Source of the DNA: Caballeronia sp. BR6202001591004
Lineage (GTDB): Bacteria > Pseudomonadota > Gammaproteobacteria > Burkholderiales > Burkholderiaceae
Direction of reading: 5' to 3'
Length of the DNA: 35,571 nt
Assembly: GCA_029439525.1 (NCBI GenBank)
Contig: JAQFVJ010000002.1
Coordinates: 1 to 35,571, forward strand
Position 1 is the first letter of the stretch, and each line of letters begins with the position of its first letter. The position numbers and the translations under genes were made by a program. The notes below the pieces were generated by a model that searched no databases, was not told where the DNA came from, and worked only from the letters and a program-made list of their open reading frames with translations. Of the stretch, positions 1 through 9,735 are shown piece by piece.

Positions 1-2
1 GC

Positions 3-191
3 ATCTTCACTTCAGTAAAAGACTTCGATCGCAAGCTCATGCACGACATCCGCCAGCACAACAAAAATCCGAAGCCGATCAAGTGGAAGTATGACAATCC
101 TTCGCCTCGGATCCACCCGGTGCCAAATCAATCACGCAGTCGACTAGTGGGGCCAACCTTTCGTGCCGCTGACGCAAATTCCTATTTTTGA
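3..191 (+). mobile_element. IS630-family transposase, C-terminal fragment
   Basis: An open frame enters from the window edge and stops at TGA 189-191, giving 62 residues. It begins IFTSVKDFDRKLM and continues IRQHNKNPKPIKWKY, which matches the C-terminal end of IS630-type DDE transposases (tail motif FTSVKDL..K...YI..YNK.PKP..W.Y..P.RRI). After the PSPRI motif the last 20 or so residues no longer look like the family, so the true 3' end may be frameshifted. The catalytic DDE residues would lie outside the window. Family assignment rests on this short tail only, and I could not identify the terminal inverted repeat. Confidence 0.7.
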
Positions 192-253
192 TGTGGGATT
201 TCTATGGGCTTCGACAGTGCCATGCGCATCGCAAGTGATTTGCATTACACAAC

Positions 254-1145
254 TTAGCTGATACTTAGTTTTCCTTGCGTCGCGGCCGCTTTCCCGGCGA
301 GCCATTGCACGAACTGTTGCAGGGCCGCGCTCGGCGCGGGCCGCTCGGGATAGGCGAAGAGTAAGCCGCGCCACTCGGCACGCGCAATGCAAACGGCGCG
401 ATCACGTGCCTGGCGCGCAAGTCGTCTTCGGTCAGCGACACATCGCCGATGGCGACGCCCAAGCCTTGCATTGCGGACGACATCGCGAAGTCGAGCGTGT
501 CGAAGTGCTGCGCCTTGGTCGAAGGCAGTTCCGGATGACCGAATGCGCCGAGCCAGCGCAACCAGTCGCGGCGGTCGCGTATCGGATGCAGCAGGGTCTT
601 GCCGGCGAGATCGGCAGCACTCGGCGCGGCTTCCACAATTCGGGCGCGCACACGGGCGTCAGCACTTCGTCGAACAGATGGCTCACGCTCGCGCCCTTGA
701 TCGCGGGACGTCCGCCGCTTGCGAACACGATGGCGGCGTCGAACGGCTCGGCACTGAAATCGACACCATGCGCGACAGACGCCGTCACTTCCACCACCAG
801 TTCGAGCCGCTCATTCTGCAGGCGGATGACGCGCGGCAGCACCCAGCGTATCGCGCAGGTCGGGCATTTCACGCGCAGCGGGCCGGATTGCGCGGCGCCG
901 CGCCTCGCCGATCTGCGCGAACGCCTGCTGCAACGGCGGACCAGCAACGCGCCTTGATGCGTGAGCGCCAGCCCGCGCGCCTGCCGCACGAACAGCGCAT
1001 GGCCGAGGTGCGCTTCGAGACCGGCGATTTGACGGCTCACCGCGCCTTGCGTCACATTGAGCACATCGGCCGCGCACGTGAAATTGAGCTTTTGCGCGAC
1101 CACCAGAAAGGTTTTGAGGACGTCGAGGGAAGGCAGCGGTTTCAT
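254..1145 (-). pseudogene. LysR-family regulator (GcvA-like), frameshifted
   Basis: The start codon is the ATG at 1145-1143 (MKPLPSLDVLKTF). Residues 1-60 form the winged HTH, including the motif FTCAADVLNVTQGAVSRQIA. The effector domain follows in pieces in different frames: VKCPTCAIRWVLPRVIRLQN, then AADLAGKTLLHPIRDRRDW, then FDTLDFAMSSAMQGLGVAIG. The last piece, FAYPERPAPSAALQQFVQWL, ends at the stop at 254-256. At least four indels are needed (about 950-880, 650 and 355). The family acts as a DNA-binding regulator of a neighbouring operon. Here it is divergent from the aminotransferase at 1266, a classic LysR arrangement, and would have controlled it and the binding protein behind it. It is probably non-functional. 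Confidence 0.85.
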
Positions 1146-1265
1146 CGTATCGAGCCATGATCTGCAAGCATGGCTAGTATGACAAAGTTTCGATTGTCCG
1201 CGCATTTTGGGAGCGGTTGAATCGTCGGACCACCATTCTCGCAAGCCATACCGAAGACACCCGTC

Positions 1266-2417
1266 GTGCAAAGCGCCGGCATTCCCGAGTCGAAGCTGCC
1301 CAAGGTCGGCACGACCATTTTCACGGTGATCGGCCAACTGGCCGAGGAGCACCACGCGCTCAACCTGTCGCAGGGCGAGCCGAACTTCTCGTGCGATCCG
1401 CGGCTCATCGAAGGCGTCGAGCGAACCATGCGGGCAGGACATAACCAGTATTATCCGATGTCCGGCGTGCTCGCACTGCGCGAAGCCATCGCGCTGAAGA
1501 CGCAGCGGCTGTACGGCGCGCAATACGATCCGGGCACGGAAGTCACCGTGGTCGCGAGCGCCAGCGAAAGCCTGTACGTGACCATCAGCGCGCTCGTGCA
1601 TCCCGGCAACGAAGTGATCTACTTCGAGCCGTCGTTCGACAGCTATGCGCCGATCGTGCAGCTGCAGGGCGCGACGCCCATCGCGATCAAACTGTCGCCG
1701 GAGGACTTCCATATCGCCTGGGACGAAGTTGCGGCCGCCATCACGCCCAGGACGCGCATGATCCCAACACGCCGCACAATCCGACCGGCGCGGCGTTCAC
1801 GGTGACGGACATCGCGCATCTCACCGCCCTCACGCGCGACACGAAGATCATCGTGCTGTCCAATGAAGTCTATGAGTATGTCGTGTTCGACGGGCGCGCC
1901 GCATCACGGCATGGCGCGCTATCCGGAATTCGCGGAGCGCAGTGTGATTGCGTCGTCTTTCGGCAAGTCCTATTACGTCCCGGGCTGGCGCGTCGGCTAT
2001 TGCCTGACGCCTGCCGCGCTGACGGCAGAAATCCGCAAGATTCACCAGTTCATGACGTTTTCGGCCGATACGCCAATGCAGATGGCGTTCGCCGACGCCC
2101 TCGCCGACGAATCGAGCTATCTAAACCTCGGACCGTTCTATCAGCACAAGCGCGATCTGCTTGCGCGTGAACTGGCTGGCTCGCGCTTCGAATTGTTGCC
2201 GAGCGCAGGCAGTTTCTTCATGCTCGCGCGCTACTATGCGATCTCGAACGAAAGCGACAGCGACTTCGTGCTGCGGCTGATCCGCGAGGCGCGCGTCGCG
2301 ACCATTCCGCTGTCGGCGTTCTACACGGACGGCACCGACAACCGGCTGATCCGCCTGTCGTTCGCTAAGGACGACGACACGCTCATCGAAGGCGCGCGGC
2401 GCCTTTGCTCGATTTGA
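1266..2417 (+). pseudogene. ybdL: Methionine/aromatic aminotransferase (YbdL-like), two frameshifts
   Basis: Joining three frames gives a protein of about 385 residues that aligns from end to end with E. coli YbdL, a class I/II PLP aminotransferase that uses methionine, His and Phe with 2-oxo acids. Landmarks are SKLPKVGTTIFTVIGQLA near the N-terminus, the YYPMSGVLALREAI segment, the NTPHNPTG motif (broken at about 1760), and the PLP-lysine motif SSFGKSYYVPGWRVGY. The C-terminus is LIRLSFAKDDDTLIEGARRL and stops at TGA 2415-2417. The start is GTG 1266, chosen because it gives the family N-terminus; no strong RBS is visible. Indels lie near 1758 and 1905. An amino-acid binding protein follows 23 bases downstream, so this was probably an amino-acid uptake and transamination unit under the divergent LysR gene. 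Confidence 0.85.
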
Positions 2418-2440
2418 AGCCTTTCCAGGAGACCGACACG

Positions 2441-3224
2441 ATGAAACTCACCCACCTCGCCACCGCGCTATGCCTCGCGTGCTCGTTCGCGAACGGCGCG
2501 CTTGCCGCTGACACCTTGCGTTTCGGACTGGAAGCGCAGTATCCGCTGTTCGAATCGAAGTCCTCGACGGGCGAGTTGCAGGGGCTCGATATCGATGTCG
2601 GCAATGCCCGCGTGCGCCGCCGCGAAGATGCAGTGCAAATGGGTCGAGACCTCGTTCGACGGCCTGATTCCCGCCTTGCAGGGCCGCAAAGTTCGACGCG
2701 ATCAATTCGGCGATGAGCGCCACCGACCAGCGCCGTCAGGCAATCGATTTCACGACGGTCGTGTATCGCGTGCCGACGCAGCTGATCGCGAAGGCGGGCA
2801 GCGGCCTCGAACCAACGCCTGCGTCGCTGAAGGGCAAGAGCGTCGGCGTGCTGCAAGGCTCGATTCAGGAGACTTTCGCCAAGGCGCACTGGGAGAACGA
2901 TGGCGTGAAGGTCGTGCCGTATCAGGATCAGAATCAGGTGTATGCGGATCTGAAATCCGGTCGGCTCGATGCGACGCTGGTGTTCGCGCCGGCAGGGCAG
3001 AGCGGCTTCCTGTCGAAGCCGGACGGCGCGGGATTCGCGTTCGTCGGCGCGCCGGTGCGCGACGACCGGATTCTCGGCAGCGGCATCGGGTATGGCGTGC
3101 GCAAGGGCAACGACGCGCTCAAGGCGAAGCTCAATGCGGCGATCGCCAGGGTCAAGGCGGACGGGACGATCAACAAGTACGCGAAGAAGTATCTGGTGGG
3201 GATATTGATGTTTCGGCGAAGTGA
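2441..3224 (+). pseudogene. Polar amino-acid ABC transporter periplasmic binding protein, frameshifted
   Basis: The ATG at 2441 follows a good ribosome site (AGGAG, 2427-2431). Residues 1-22 are a Sec signal peptide (KLTHLATALCLACSF...ALAADT). The rest is an SBP_bac_3 domain of the HisJ/ArgT type: FGLEAQYPLFESKSSTGELQ, then WVETSFDGLIPALQGRK, then FDAINSAMSATDQRRQAIDF. It continues with KSVGVLQGSIQETFAKAHW and the C-terminal DGTINKYAKKYLVG..DIDVSAK, ending at TGA 3222-3224. Three indels (near 2605, 2690 and 3200) break the frame. The family binds amino acids such as Lys, Arg or His in the periplasm and delivers them to an ABC permease. No permease or ATPase gene is nearby. The exact ligand cannot be read from the sequence. 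Confidence 0.85.
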
Positions 3225-3243
3225 GGCCGGAGGTGGGTCGAGA

Positions 3244-3265
3244 CGCGCGGCGATGAGGCCGCGCG
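3244..3265. terminator. Possible hairpin terminator between convergent genes
   Basis: CGCGCGGC (3244-3251) and GCCGCGCG (3258-3265) form a perfect 8-bp stem with a 6-base loop. It sits just past the stop of the binding-protein gene (+) and just past the reconstructed end of mazF (-). There is no clear T-tract on either side, so termination is an inference from position and stem strength. Confidence 0.4.
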
Positions 3266-3272
3266 CTCTCCG

Positions 3273-3612
3273 TCACAGCTGCGAAAGGAACGGACCGCGA
3301 ACCGGGCAGCGTCAAGTTTGTCGTCCGATACGGTCTCACCGCGATAGGGGAGTTCGCGTGCGACGTGGCTCCAACTGCGAATCTGACCCACGAGTGCGAC
3401 TCCTGGACGCTCCAGACTACTCAGCGAAACCTCGGTTTCCCAACCACGGATGATCGATGTAATCGGCAAACCCGTAAAACTCTGTATGATTTCGTTCATC
3501 AGCAAATCGAAGATCACGAGCACTGCTCGATAGCCGTCCTGCTCATTACCCCCTTCGACGGTCCGACATGCAACCTCACCACATCGCCCGCATCAGGAAT
3601 GTCGTTCTTCAT
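3273..3612 (-). pseudogene. mazF: MazF/PemK-family toxin, frameshifted
   Basis: The ATG at 3612-3610 overlaps the antitoxin stop as ATGA, so the pair was translationally coupled. The protein reads MKNDIPDAGDVVRLHVGPSK, then in another frame NEQDGYRAVLVIFDLLMN, then SFTGLPITSIIRGWETEVSL and VALVGQIRSWSHVAREL. This is the PemK/MazF fold: an N-terminal GD(I/V)V.L strand, the G.RP-like loop region decayed to GYRAVLV, and the late QIRS motif. It would be about 112 residues. One indel near 3548 and another near 3285, before a final LSQL stop at 3273-3275, break it. MazF enzymes are sequence-specific mRNA endonucleases neutralised by MazE. This copy is probably inactive. Confidence 0.75.
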
Positions 3613-3913
3613 TCGATGCCCTCGCGCGATGGGTCTTCGGGGCCGCCCCATTCCAAGCCTACGGGTTCACCGAAATATCGATCTCGTCGTGACGCTCGAG
3701 CTTTCCCTCCCGGTGCTGCTGAGTCAGGCATTCGCGCGAAAATCGCCGGATCGCCCGGTGCGGCCGCACGGTGACGCGACCGCCTTCTACTTCGACATAC
3801 ACTTCCTGCCCCTCCTCCCTCTAACGATAGTTGGCTAGCGATATTGGCAGGTATGCGCACTGCGAGGCTATTTTGCCCCAACGTTTTAGGAGTTTTAGGA
3901 CTTGCTTCGGCAT
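3609..3913 (-). pseudogene. mazE: MazE-like AbrB-fold antitoxin, frameshifted
   Basis: The start is ATG 3913-3911 with GGAG six bases upstream. After MPKQVLKLLKRWG the frame must shift at an A-run near 3873 to give NSLAVRIPANIASQLSL, the swapped-hairpin AbrB/MazE DNA-binding motif (family consensus W.NS.AVRIP..I...L.L). A second shift near 3816 gives EEGQEVYVEVEGGRVTVRP. A third near 3670 gives FGEPVGLEW, the usual toxin-binding tail. It ends at TGA 3611-3609, overlapping the toxin ATG. MazE represses its own operon and blocks MazF. Three frame breaks make a working antitoxin unlikely, and the toxin gene is broken too, so the decayed pair is no longer a hazard to the cell. Confidence 0.75.
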
Positions 3914-4090
3914 GATGGCTCCAAACGCGTAGATACATATCGATATTTTCAGCGTAAGCGCTGTGCGTCCACGTGTCAACGCGTCGATACGCGATTCGGA
4001 ATCTTCAACCATTCGGCTAATCCCACGCGCCCCTGCAACTTTTTTTAACAACAGGCATACTAGTGCCTCGACCCATCCGCCAGGAGCCGC

Positions 4091-5653
4091 ATGAGCACGC
4101 CGACGCCGTCCAACCCCGCCGCCCCGCCGCCGCTTCAGGGCGGTCAGCTCGTGCTCGCGACCTTCGCGGTGGCGCTCGCGACCTTCATGAACGTGCTGGA
4201 TTCGTCGATCGCCAATGTCGCGATTCCGACCATTTCCGGCAACCTCGGCGTGTCGGTCAACGAAGGCACCTGGGTCATCACCGTGTTCGCGGCGTCTAAT
4301 GCGGTGTCGATTCCGCTGACCGGCTGGCTCACCCAGCGCCTCGGACAGGTCAGGCTGTTCGTCGGCGCGATCCTCATGTTCGTGTTGTCCTCGTGGATGT
4401 GCGGCCTCGCGCCCAGCCTTCCGGTCCTGCTGATCGCGCGCGCGTTGCAAGGCGCGGTCGCCGGCCCGCTGATTCCGCTGTCGCAGGCGATCCTGCTCGG
4501 CTCGTATCCGAAGGAAAAAACGTCGATGGCGCTCTCGCTCTGGGCAATGACCGCGACCGTCGGCCCGATCGCAGGTCCCGCGCTCGGCGGCTGGATCACC
4601 GACAGCTATTCGTGGTCGTGGATCTTCTACATCAACATTCCCGTCGGCCTGTTCGCGGCGGGCGTGACGTGGATGATCTACCGCACGCGCGAATCGCCGA
4701 CGCGCAAGGCGCCCATCGACGTGATCGGGCTGATTTTGCTCGTGTCGTGGGTCGCGTCGCTGCAGATCATGCTCGACAAGGGACGCGACCTCGACTGGTT
4801 CTCGTCGCCCGTAACCGTCACGCTGGGGATCATCGCGGCGATCGCGTTCGCCTTCTTTGTCGTGTGGGAGCTGACGGACGAGAATCCCGTCGTCGATCTG
4901 CGGCTCTTCTCCGGGCGCAATTTCTTCGGCGGCACGGTGGCGACCTCGGTCGCGTACGGCGTGTTCTTTGGCAATCTCGTGCTGCTGCCGCAATGGATGC
5001 AGCAATACCTGAACTACCGTTCCGTCGATGCCGGTCTCGTCACCGCGCCGCTCGGCATCTTCACGGTGATGCTCGCGCCGGTGATGGGCAAGGTGCTGCC
5101 GCGCAGCGACGCGCGCATCATCGCGACCATGGCGTTCATCGGCTTCGCGTTCGTGTTCTGGCTGCGCTCGAAATACGTCATCGAGATCGATACATGGCAT
5201 CTCGTGCTGCCGACGCTGTTGCAGGGCATTCCGATGGCAATGTTCTTCGTGCCGCTCACGGCGATCGTGCTGTCGGGGCTGCCGCCGTCGAAGATTCCGG
5301 CCGCGGCGGGACTGTCGAATTTCGCGCGGGTGTTTTGCGGCGCGGTCGGCACATCGCTCGCGGGCAACGCATGGGATGACCGCATCGCGCTGCATCACGA
5401 GCGCCTGACCGAGCAGGCGAATATTTATAACCCGGCGTTCCTGCAGTCGCTCGGCCTGTCGCAATCGACGCTCGATGTCAGCGAGGCGCAGGCGCGCGGC
5501 ATGTTCAACTTCACCGTCAATTCGCAGGGCGCGATGATGGGGCTGAACGATATCTTTCTGATTTCAGCGGTGATCTTTATCTTGATCATTCCGATGATCT
5601 GGATCACGAAGGTGGCGAAGGGCGTCGTCGGGGGCGCGTCGGGGGCGCATTGA
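4091..5653 (+). CDS. emrB: EmrB/QacA-type MFS drug exporter (DHA2 family), intact
   Basis: This is an uninterrupted 520-residue inner-membrane protein with about 14 hydrophobic helices, the DHA2 layout. Residues 24-50 carry VALATFMNVLDSSIANVAIP, the family's first-helix signature with Asp. Residues 78-90 carry GWLTQRLGQVRLF (MFS motif A). GPIAGPALGGWITDSYSWSW near residue 160 is antiporter motif C. The start ATG has CAGGAG nine bases upstream (4080-4085). EmrB proteins export hydrophobic drugs by proton antiport and usually work with a periplasmic adaptor (EmrA) and an outer-membrane channel. Neither is adjacent here; the upstream neighbour is the divergent mazEF remnant. It is one of the few long intact genes in the window, which suggests it is still under selection. 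Substrate unknown. Confidence 0.92.
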   Translation: MSTPTPSNPAAPPPLQGGQLVLATFAVALATFMNVLDSSIANVAIPTISGNLGVSVNEGTWVITVFAASNAVSIPLTGWLTQRLGQVRLFVGAILMFVLSSWMCGLAPSLPVLLIARALQGAVAGPLIPLSQAILLGSYPKEKTSMALSLWAMTATVGPIAGPALGGWITDSYSWSWIFYINIPVGLFAAGVTWMIYRTRESPTRKAPIDVIGLILLVSWVASLQIMLDKGRDLDWFSSPVTVTLGIIAAIAFAFFVVWELTDENPVVDLRLFSGRNFFGGTVATSVAYGVFFGNLVLLPQWMQQYLNYRSVDAGLVTAPLGIFTVMLAPVMGKVLPRSDARIIATMAFIGFAFVFWLRSKYVIEIDTWHLVLPTLLQGIPMAMFFVPLTAIVLSGLPPSKIPAAAGLSNFARVFCGAVGTSLAGNAWDDRIALHHERLTEQANIYNPAFLQSLGLSQSTLDVSEAQARGMFNFTVNSQGAMMGLNDIFLISAVIFILIIPMIWITKVAKGVVGGASGAH

Positions 5654-5660
5654 GGATGGA

Positions 5661-5686
5661 ATGCGCGAGCCTCCCGGCTCGCGCAT
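5661..5686 (+). terminator. Strong hairpin terminator after emrB
   Basis: ATGCGCGAGCC (5661-5671) and GGCTCGCGCAT (5676-5686) are perfect 11-bp arms around a TCCC loop. It starts eight bases after the emrB stop and is followed by the pyrimidine-rich CTTCCTCTTG. It lies between convergent emrB and the DUF29 gene and could serve both. Confidence 0.8.
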
Positions 5687-5696
5687 CTTCCTCTTG

Positions 5697-6181
5697 CTAA
5701 TCAGGGAGGAAACCTTCCTCTAGCACGGTCGTCATCGGCCATGGACAAGTCTCCGGGAAAACCTCGAACTCGCGTCCCGTCTCTTCGACCGCCAGATTGC
5801 GCGCCTTCGACCATACGAGATCGATCCATTCAGTGTGGGTGAAGTGAACCTTGAGACTCGGCGTATCGCGCGTAATCCGTACAAGACGTCCTTGCGCTGC
5901 GTGCGTATGGTCGCCCCCCAGCTCTTGCTGCGCCGATCCGACTGAAACCTTCCATTTCAGCAGATGCCCTAGCAGCACGGACATTCTGCTGAGCAACTCT
6001 CTGCGTTCGCTTTTGGCCACGTCCTCGACTTCCTCTGCGATATGTGCTCGATATCGATCGACGCAAGCTTCCCTGCGCGTAGCAACGCGGCCTGTTCCAT
6101 GGCCCACGCCACTACGTCCTTCTCATAAGATGTTCCCATCGGCTGATTCCCGTTTTCTTTCGAGTTGTCGGTATCGCCCAT
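5697..6181 (-). pseudogene. DUF29-domain protein, one frameshift
   Basis: Two frames join near 6045. The N-terminal part, from ATG 6181-6179, contains MGTSYEKDVVAWAMEQAALL and AGKLASIDIEHI. The C-terminal part continues AEEVEDVAKSERRELLSRMS, VLLGHLLKWKV and the ending TTVLEEGFLPD at TAG 5699-5697. This matches DUF29, a family of about 150 residues common in cyanobacteria and proteobacteria (signature Y..D...W...Q..LLR.G.....D...L.EE). The role is unknown. A second in-frame ATG at MGTSY is an equally good start. It faces emrB across a shared terminator. One indel probably inactivates it. Confidence 0.75.
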
Positions 6182-6256
6182 GTTAATTCGCATTCTTTCG
6201 TTCAAATAGATTGTCCGAATGGCCTAGGCACGTCGGTTTCCGCAAGGCTCCGCGCA

Positions 6257-9200
6257 TCACTTCAACCCCAGTTCGACGCGCGTCGTCGCACCCTTGTCCT
6301 TGATGCCGTCCGCATTCAGCTTCGGCGCCACGGTGAAGATCCGCTTGCTGTCGATCTTCCCGTCGAAGTATTCCTGCATCGCCTATGCGCGACGCTGCGC
6401 GAGATCGCGCAACGAGCCTTCGTCCGATCGGTGCGTTTTTCGTCAGCGCGGCCTTCATGTCGTCGTCCGGCACGCTCTTGGTCATGCCGATGAAGTTGGT
6501 CGGCTTCTTGAAGTCCGCCGATTTGTAGACTTTGATCAGATACTTGTCGTAGTCCGCATCCGATACCTTGATCGACGACCAGTCCACGTTCTCGCCGTTG
6601 TCCGACATGTCGCGCACCTTCGCGCGCTTCACCTGCTGATCGAGCCACGCCGTGCGCAGCGCCGGTTCATCGACCTTCGGATCGACGCGGCCCATGATGT
6701 CCACGCGCACCGACTGCTTGTCGGCCAGCGCCTTCGAGATGGTCTCGAGTTTCTTGTGCGCGGCATCGCTGAGCGTGGCGGAGCCGCATCGAATTCGATG
6801 TAGTTCAGATCCTCGCCGCTGCCGCCGCCGAACGCATGCGCGAGCAGAGAAAACGGCGCCGTCGCCGCTTTCTGGATGAGGTTCAGCACGGCCTCCAGAT
6901 CAGCTCGCCCACCGAGAACTGCGGATTGTCGAGCGAGCCGGACACCGGAATGTTTACATCGATTTCGCCGCGCGAATTCTTCAGCAGCGATACCGCGAGC
7001 CGCACTGGCAGCCTGGTCGCGGTCGAGTTGTCGACGTGATCGCCAAAGGTCAGCTGGTCGATGAAAATGTGATTGTTCGCGGTAAGATTGTTGTCCGCGA
7101 GCTGATAGTGCAGATCGACATATCGACATTGGGCTTGCCCTTGGTGATCGGGATAGCCCACGTACTTCGACGAATACGGCGTGAGGTTCATCAGTTCGAT
7201 ATCGTGCGCCGTCGCGGTCAGATCGAGCGCGGGCTTTTCGATCAGCGGATTCACCTGCCCCTTGATCGCGACCGGCCCGTTCGCCGCGAGCTTGGCCGAT
7301 ACATCGACCGGCCCGGGCGTTGTCGAATGCGTGCCGAACGCGCCGATGGTCCCGTTGATCGCGACGAGATTCGCCGTGTAGTTCGGCTTGGTGAAGTTGT
7401 CGGTGTAGGTGACGCGACCGTTCTGCAGCACCTAGCTGGCCGAAGCGCATGTTGACCGGCGGCCCGGACTTCGCGGCAGGCTTCGGCGCCACCGGGGCGC
7501 TCGCGGCACTGGCCGGCGCGTTTGCGTCGTGAAGCTCTTCGTCCTTGACCTTCTGCTTGCCGACCGGTTGCGTCGTGCCGTTGTCGTTCGCGACCACGCT
7601 CTTCTCAGGTTCAGCCGCCCTTGCGAATCGAGCAGCACGCGGCCGTAGAAGTTGACGAAGGTGATGCGCGCGCCTCCACGTCCGTGCCGCGCTCGCTGTA
7701 GCTCGCCTTCAAATTCGTCAGGCCGAGCAGCTTCCATCCGGCGAAGCGGTCGTTGGTCAGCTTGTCGATCATGCGCACGTCGGACAGCGACACGTCGCCG
7801 TTGTAGGTCGCGGCGAATGACTTGCCGCTGCCCGACATCGTCATGTCGCCGTTGGCGTTCAGGTGCACGCTCGCCACATCGACGTTGAGCTTGTCGCCGA
7901 AATACGGCTCGAACGCGGAGGCATCGAGCTGATCGCTCTTTCTCTTTCTTTCTCTTTAAGTGCAGCGCGAGCTTGAGCGGATTCACCGTCACGTTGCCGC
8001 CGACGGTCACCGACCCCTTGCCGTTCAGCGTGAGCTTGCCGTCGACATCGGAGCAGTTTGCCGAGATCGTCGCTGAACTGCTTCACGCTCACCGACAGCG
8101 GCGCGACATGCAGCTTCACGGGCCGCGCGGGCGTTTCGTCGGTGACGTTCGCGGAAACATCGGCCAGCGCGATCTCGCCGATCCTGTAGTGCCACGCCGG
8201 CCCCGCCGCCTGCGCCGTCTGAATCTTGCGCGTCGCGCTCGGCTCCGGCGCGGTCTCGTGTGCGGACCCGCGAGCGATGCCAGATCGATGCTGCCGTCCT
8301 TGCGGCGCGTCGTATCGAGCGACAGGCCGGAAAGCTGCACGCTCGATAGCTGCGCGTTGCGCGCGGCCACATCCACCTTGTCGATCTTCGCGACCGCGGA
8401 GCCGCGCTTGATCGGCGGCGGCGCGGTGCCCGCCAATTCACCGCGTTCGGCGTAAGCGTCAGCGCATCGAGCTTCACGTCGCATGAGCCGACGCGTATCG
8501 CGGCGGCGTCGGGTTCCGACCAGTCCACCGATACCGGCAAATCCGCGCCCAGCTTGCCGCTCGTGACGCTCGCCGCCATCGCGTTCGCCAGATACGGCTG
8601 CAGCGGCGGCAAGGCGAGCGCGTTCAGATTGAGCTTCGCATCGGCGGTTTTCGCGGCGAGCGTCACGTCGCCGGATGCATCGAGCGAGCCACCGTGATCC
8701 AGCGCGGTCTTGAGCGTATAGCGCGCGGGCGTCTTCGCGAGCGCGGAAAAACCGTCGAGCGTCACGGCGATGTCGTTAAGCGCAAGCGGCACGTCGAGAT
8801 CGTCGAGCGACAGCGCGATCTCCGACTCGAGCGACTTCGAGAACGACTTGGTGCGTCCTCACGAGCAACGGCGAACCGTCGGCGCCTGCAACAGCGGCGT
8901 CACGAAGATTTCGGTCGCGGACGGCAGCGGCGCGATGAACGGAATATGCAGCGCGAAACGGTCAACGACATGCTTCGCTTTCAGCAGCCGATCGTCGAAC
9001 GTGACGTCGTCGTTTTCGATGCGGATATTCGACACCGAGAACTTCGCGGGCTTGCTCGACGGCTTGGGCGACGGCCTGGAAAACTTCTCGATCAGATCGG
9101 AAAAATTGAAATGCTGTGCGTCGTAGCGGACGATGTTGAAGCGTGGCGAATCGACTTTCGACCGGCGCGAGCCGGAACAACGACGCCCACGACGTGCGCA

Positions 9201-9516
9201 CGATGAGGCGCGAGACATCCGCGAAATCCTTCGACGCGTCCGGCGCCCGGGCGAGATTGGCCTGCGACTTGCCGATATGCACGCCATCGGCTTCGAAATC
9301 GAGCGTATAGGGATTGAGCCCGATATGGCGAATGGAGACGGGCCGGTCGAGCAGTTTGGTCACTGCTGTTCTGCGACATGCCGGATGACCGGCGGTGCGA
9401 CGAAGAAACCGAGCGCGCCGATCACGAGCAGCGCAATGATCAGCCCGATGAACACACGCCGGGTGCGGCGCGCCTGAACCACGCCGCGCAGAGTTTGGCC
9501 GGCCGAAGCGAATCAT
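6257..9516 (-). pseudogene. DUF748 (AsmA-like) envelope protein, heavily frameshifted
   Basis: Fragments in all three minus frames reassemble into a protein of about 1,090 residues. From ATG 9516-9514 it has a short cytoplasmic start (MIRFGRPNSAR), then one membrane helix (VFIGLIIALLVIGALGFFVA). Repeated beta-rich AsmA/DUF748 segments follow: LLDRPVSIRHIGLNPYTLDF, FSVSNIRIENDDVTFDDR and TLKTALDHGGSLDASGDVTL. Further pieces are NGRVTYTDNFTKPNYTANL and PALDLTATAHDIELMNLTPY. The C-terminal part resembles an OmpA-like tail (AMQEYFDGKIDSKRIFTVAP) and ends VELGLK at TGA 6259-6257. More than ten indels and an in-frame TAG at 6383-6385 break it. Relatives are inner-membrane-anchored periplasmic proteins implicated in envelope lipid homeostasis or transport; that function is not established for this subgroup. 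Confidence 0.8.
7936..7957. repeat. CTTT/CTCTTT microsatellite inside the DUF748 pseudogene
   Basis: A 22-base pyrimidine tract made of CTCTTT and CTTT units interrupts the reconstructed DUF748 gene. On the minus strand it encodes a Lys/Glu/Arg-rich stretch (KRKKEKER) foreign to the family. It coincides with a change of reading frame, consistent with slippage expansion. Confidence 0.75.
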
Positions 9517-9735
9517 GATTTGGTGACGCTTGACATTCGATGCGCGCGGCGACGCGAAGACGGCGTCTCGCTTGCGCGCCGTATCACGTTGCTGTCTCAG
9601 GGAAAGTGATGGTCCGAGTATAGAACGCGGCGAAGCGCAAACTTTCGCCAAATACACATCGGCGCGTGCAAAATTCAAGAAAAGAATCACGCTCGCTGAG
9701 GATGTTCGCCTTGATCTGGTAACGGATTGACTGAC

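Noticed and set aside
2383-3339. A 318-residue minus-strand open frame over the amino-acid binding protein
   Set aside because: It is arginine-rich with no motifs, while the plus strand matches SBP_bac_3 once frames are joined.
3821-5464. A 547-residue open frame on the minus strand opposite emrB
   Set aside because: It is rich in Arg, His, Asp and Gln with no hydrophobic core or motif, the typical antisense shadow of a high-GC gene. The plus strand encodes a clear MFS protein.
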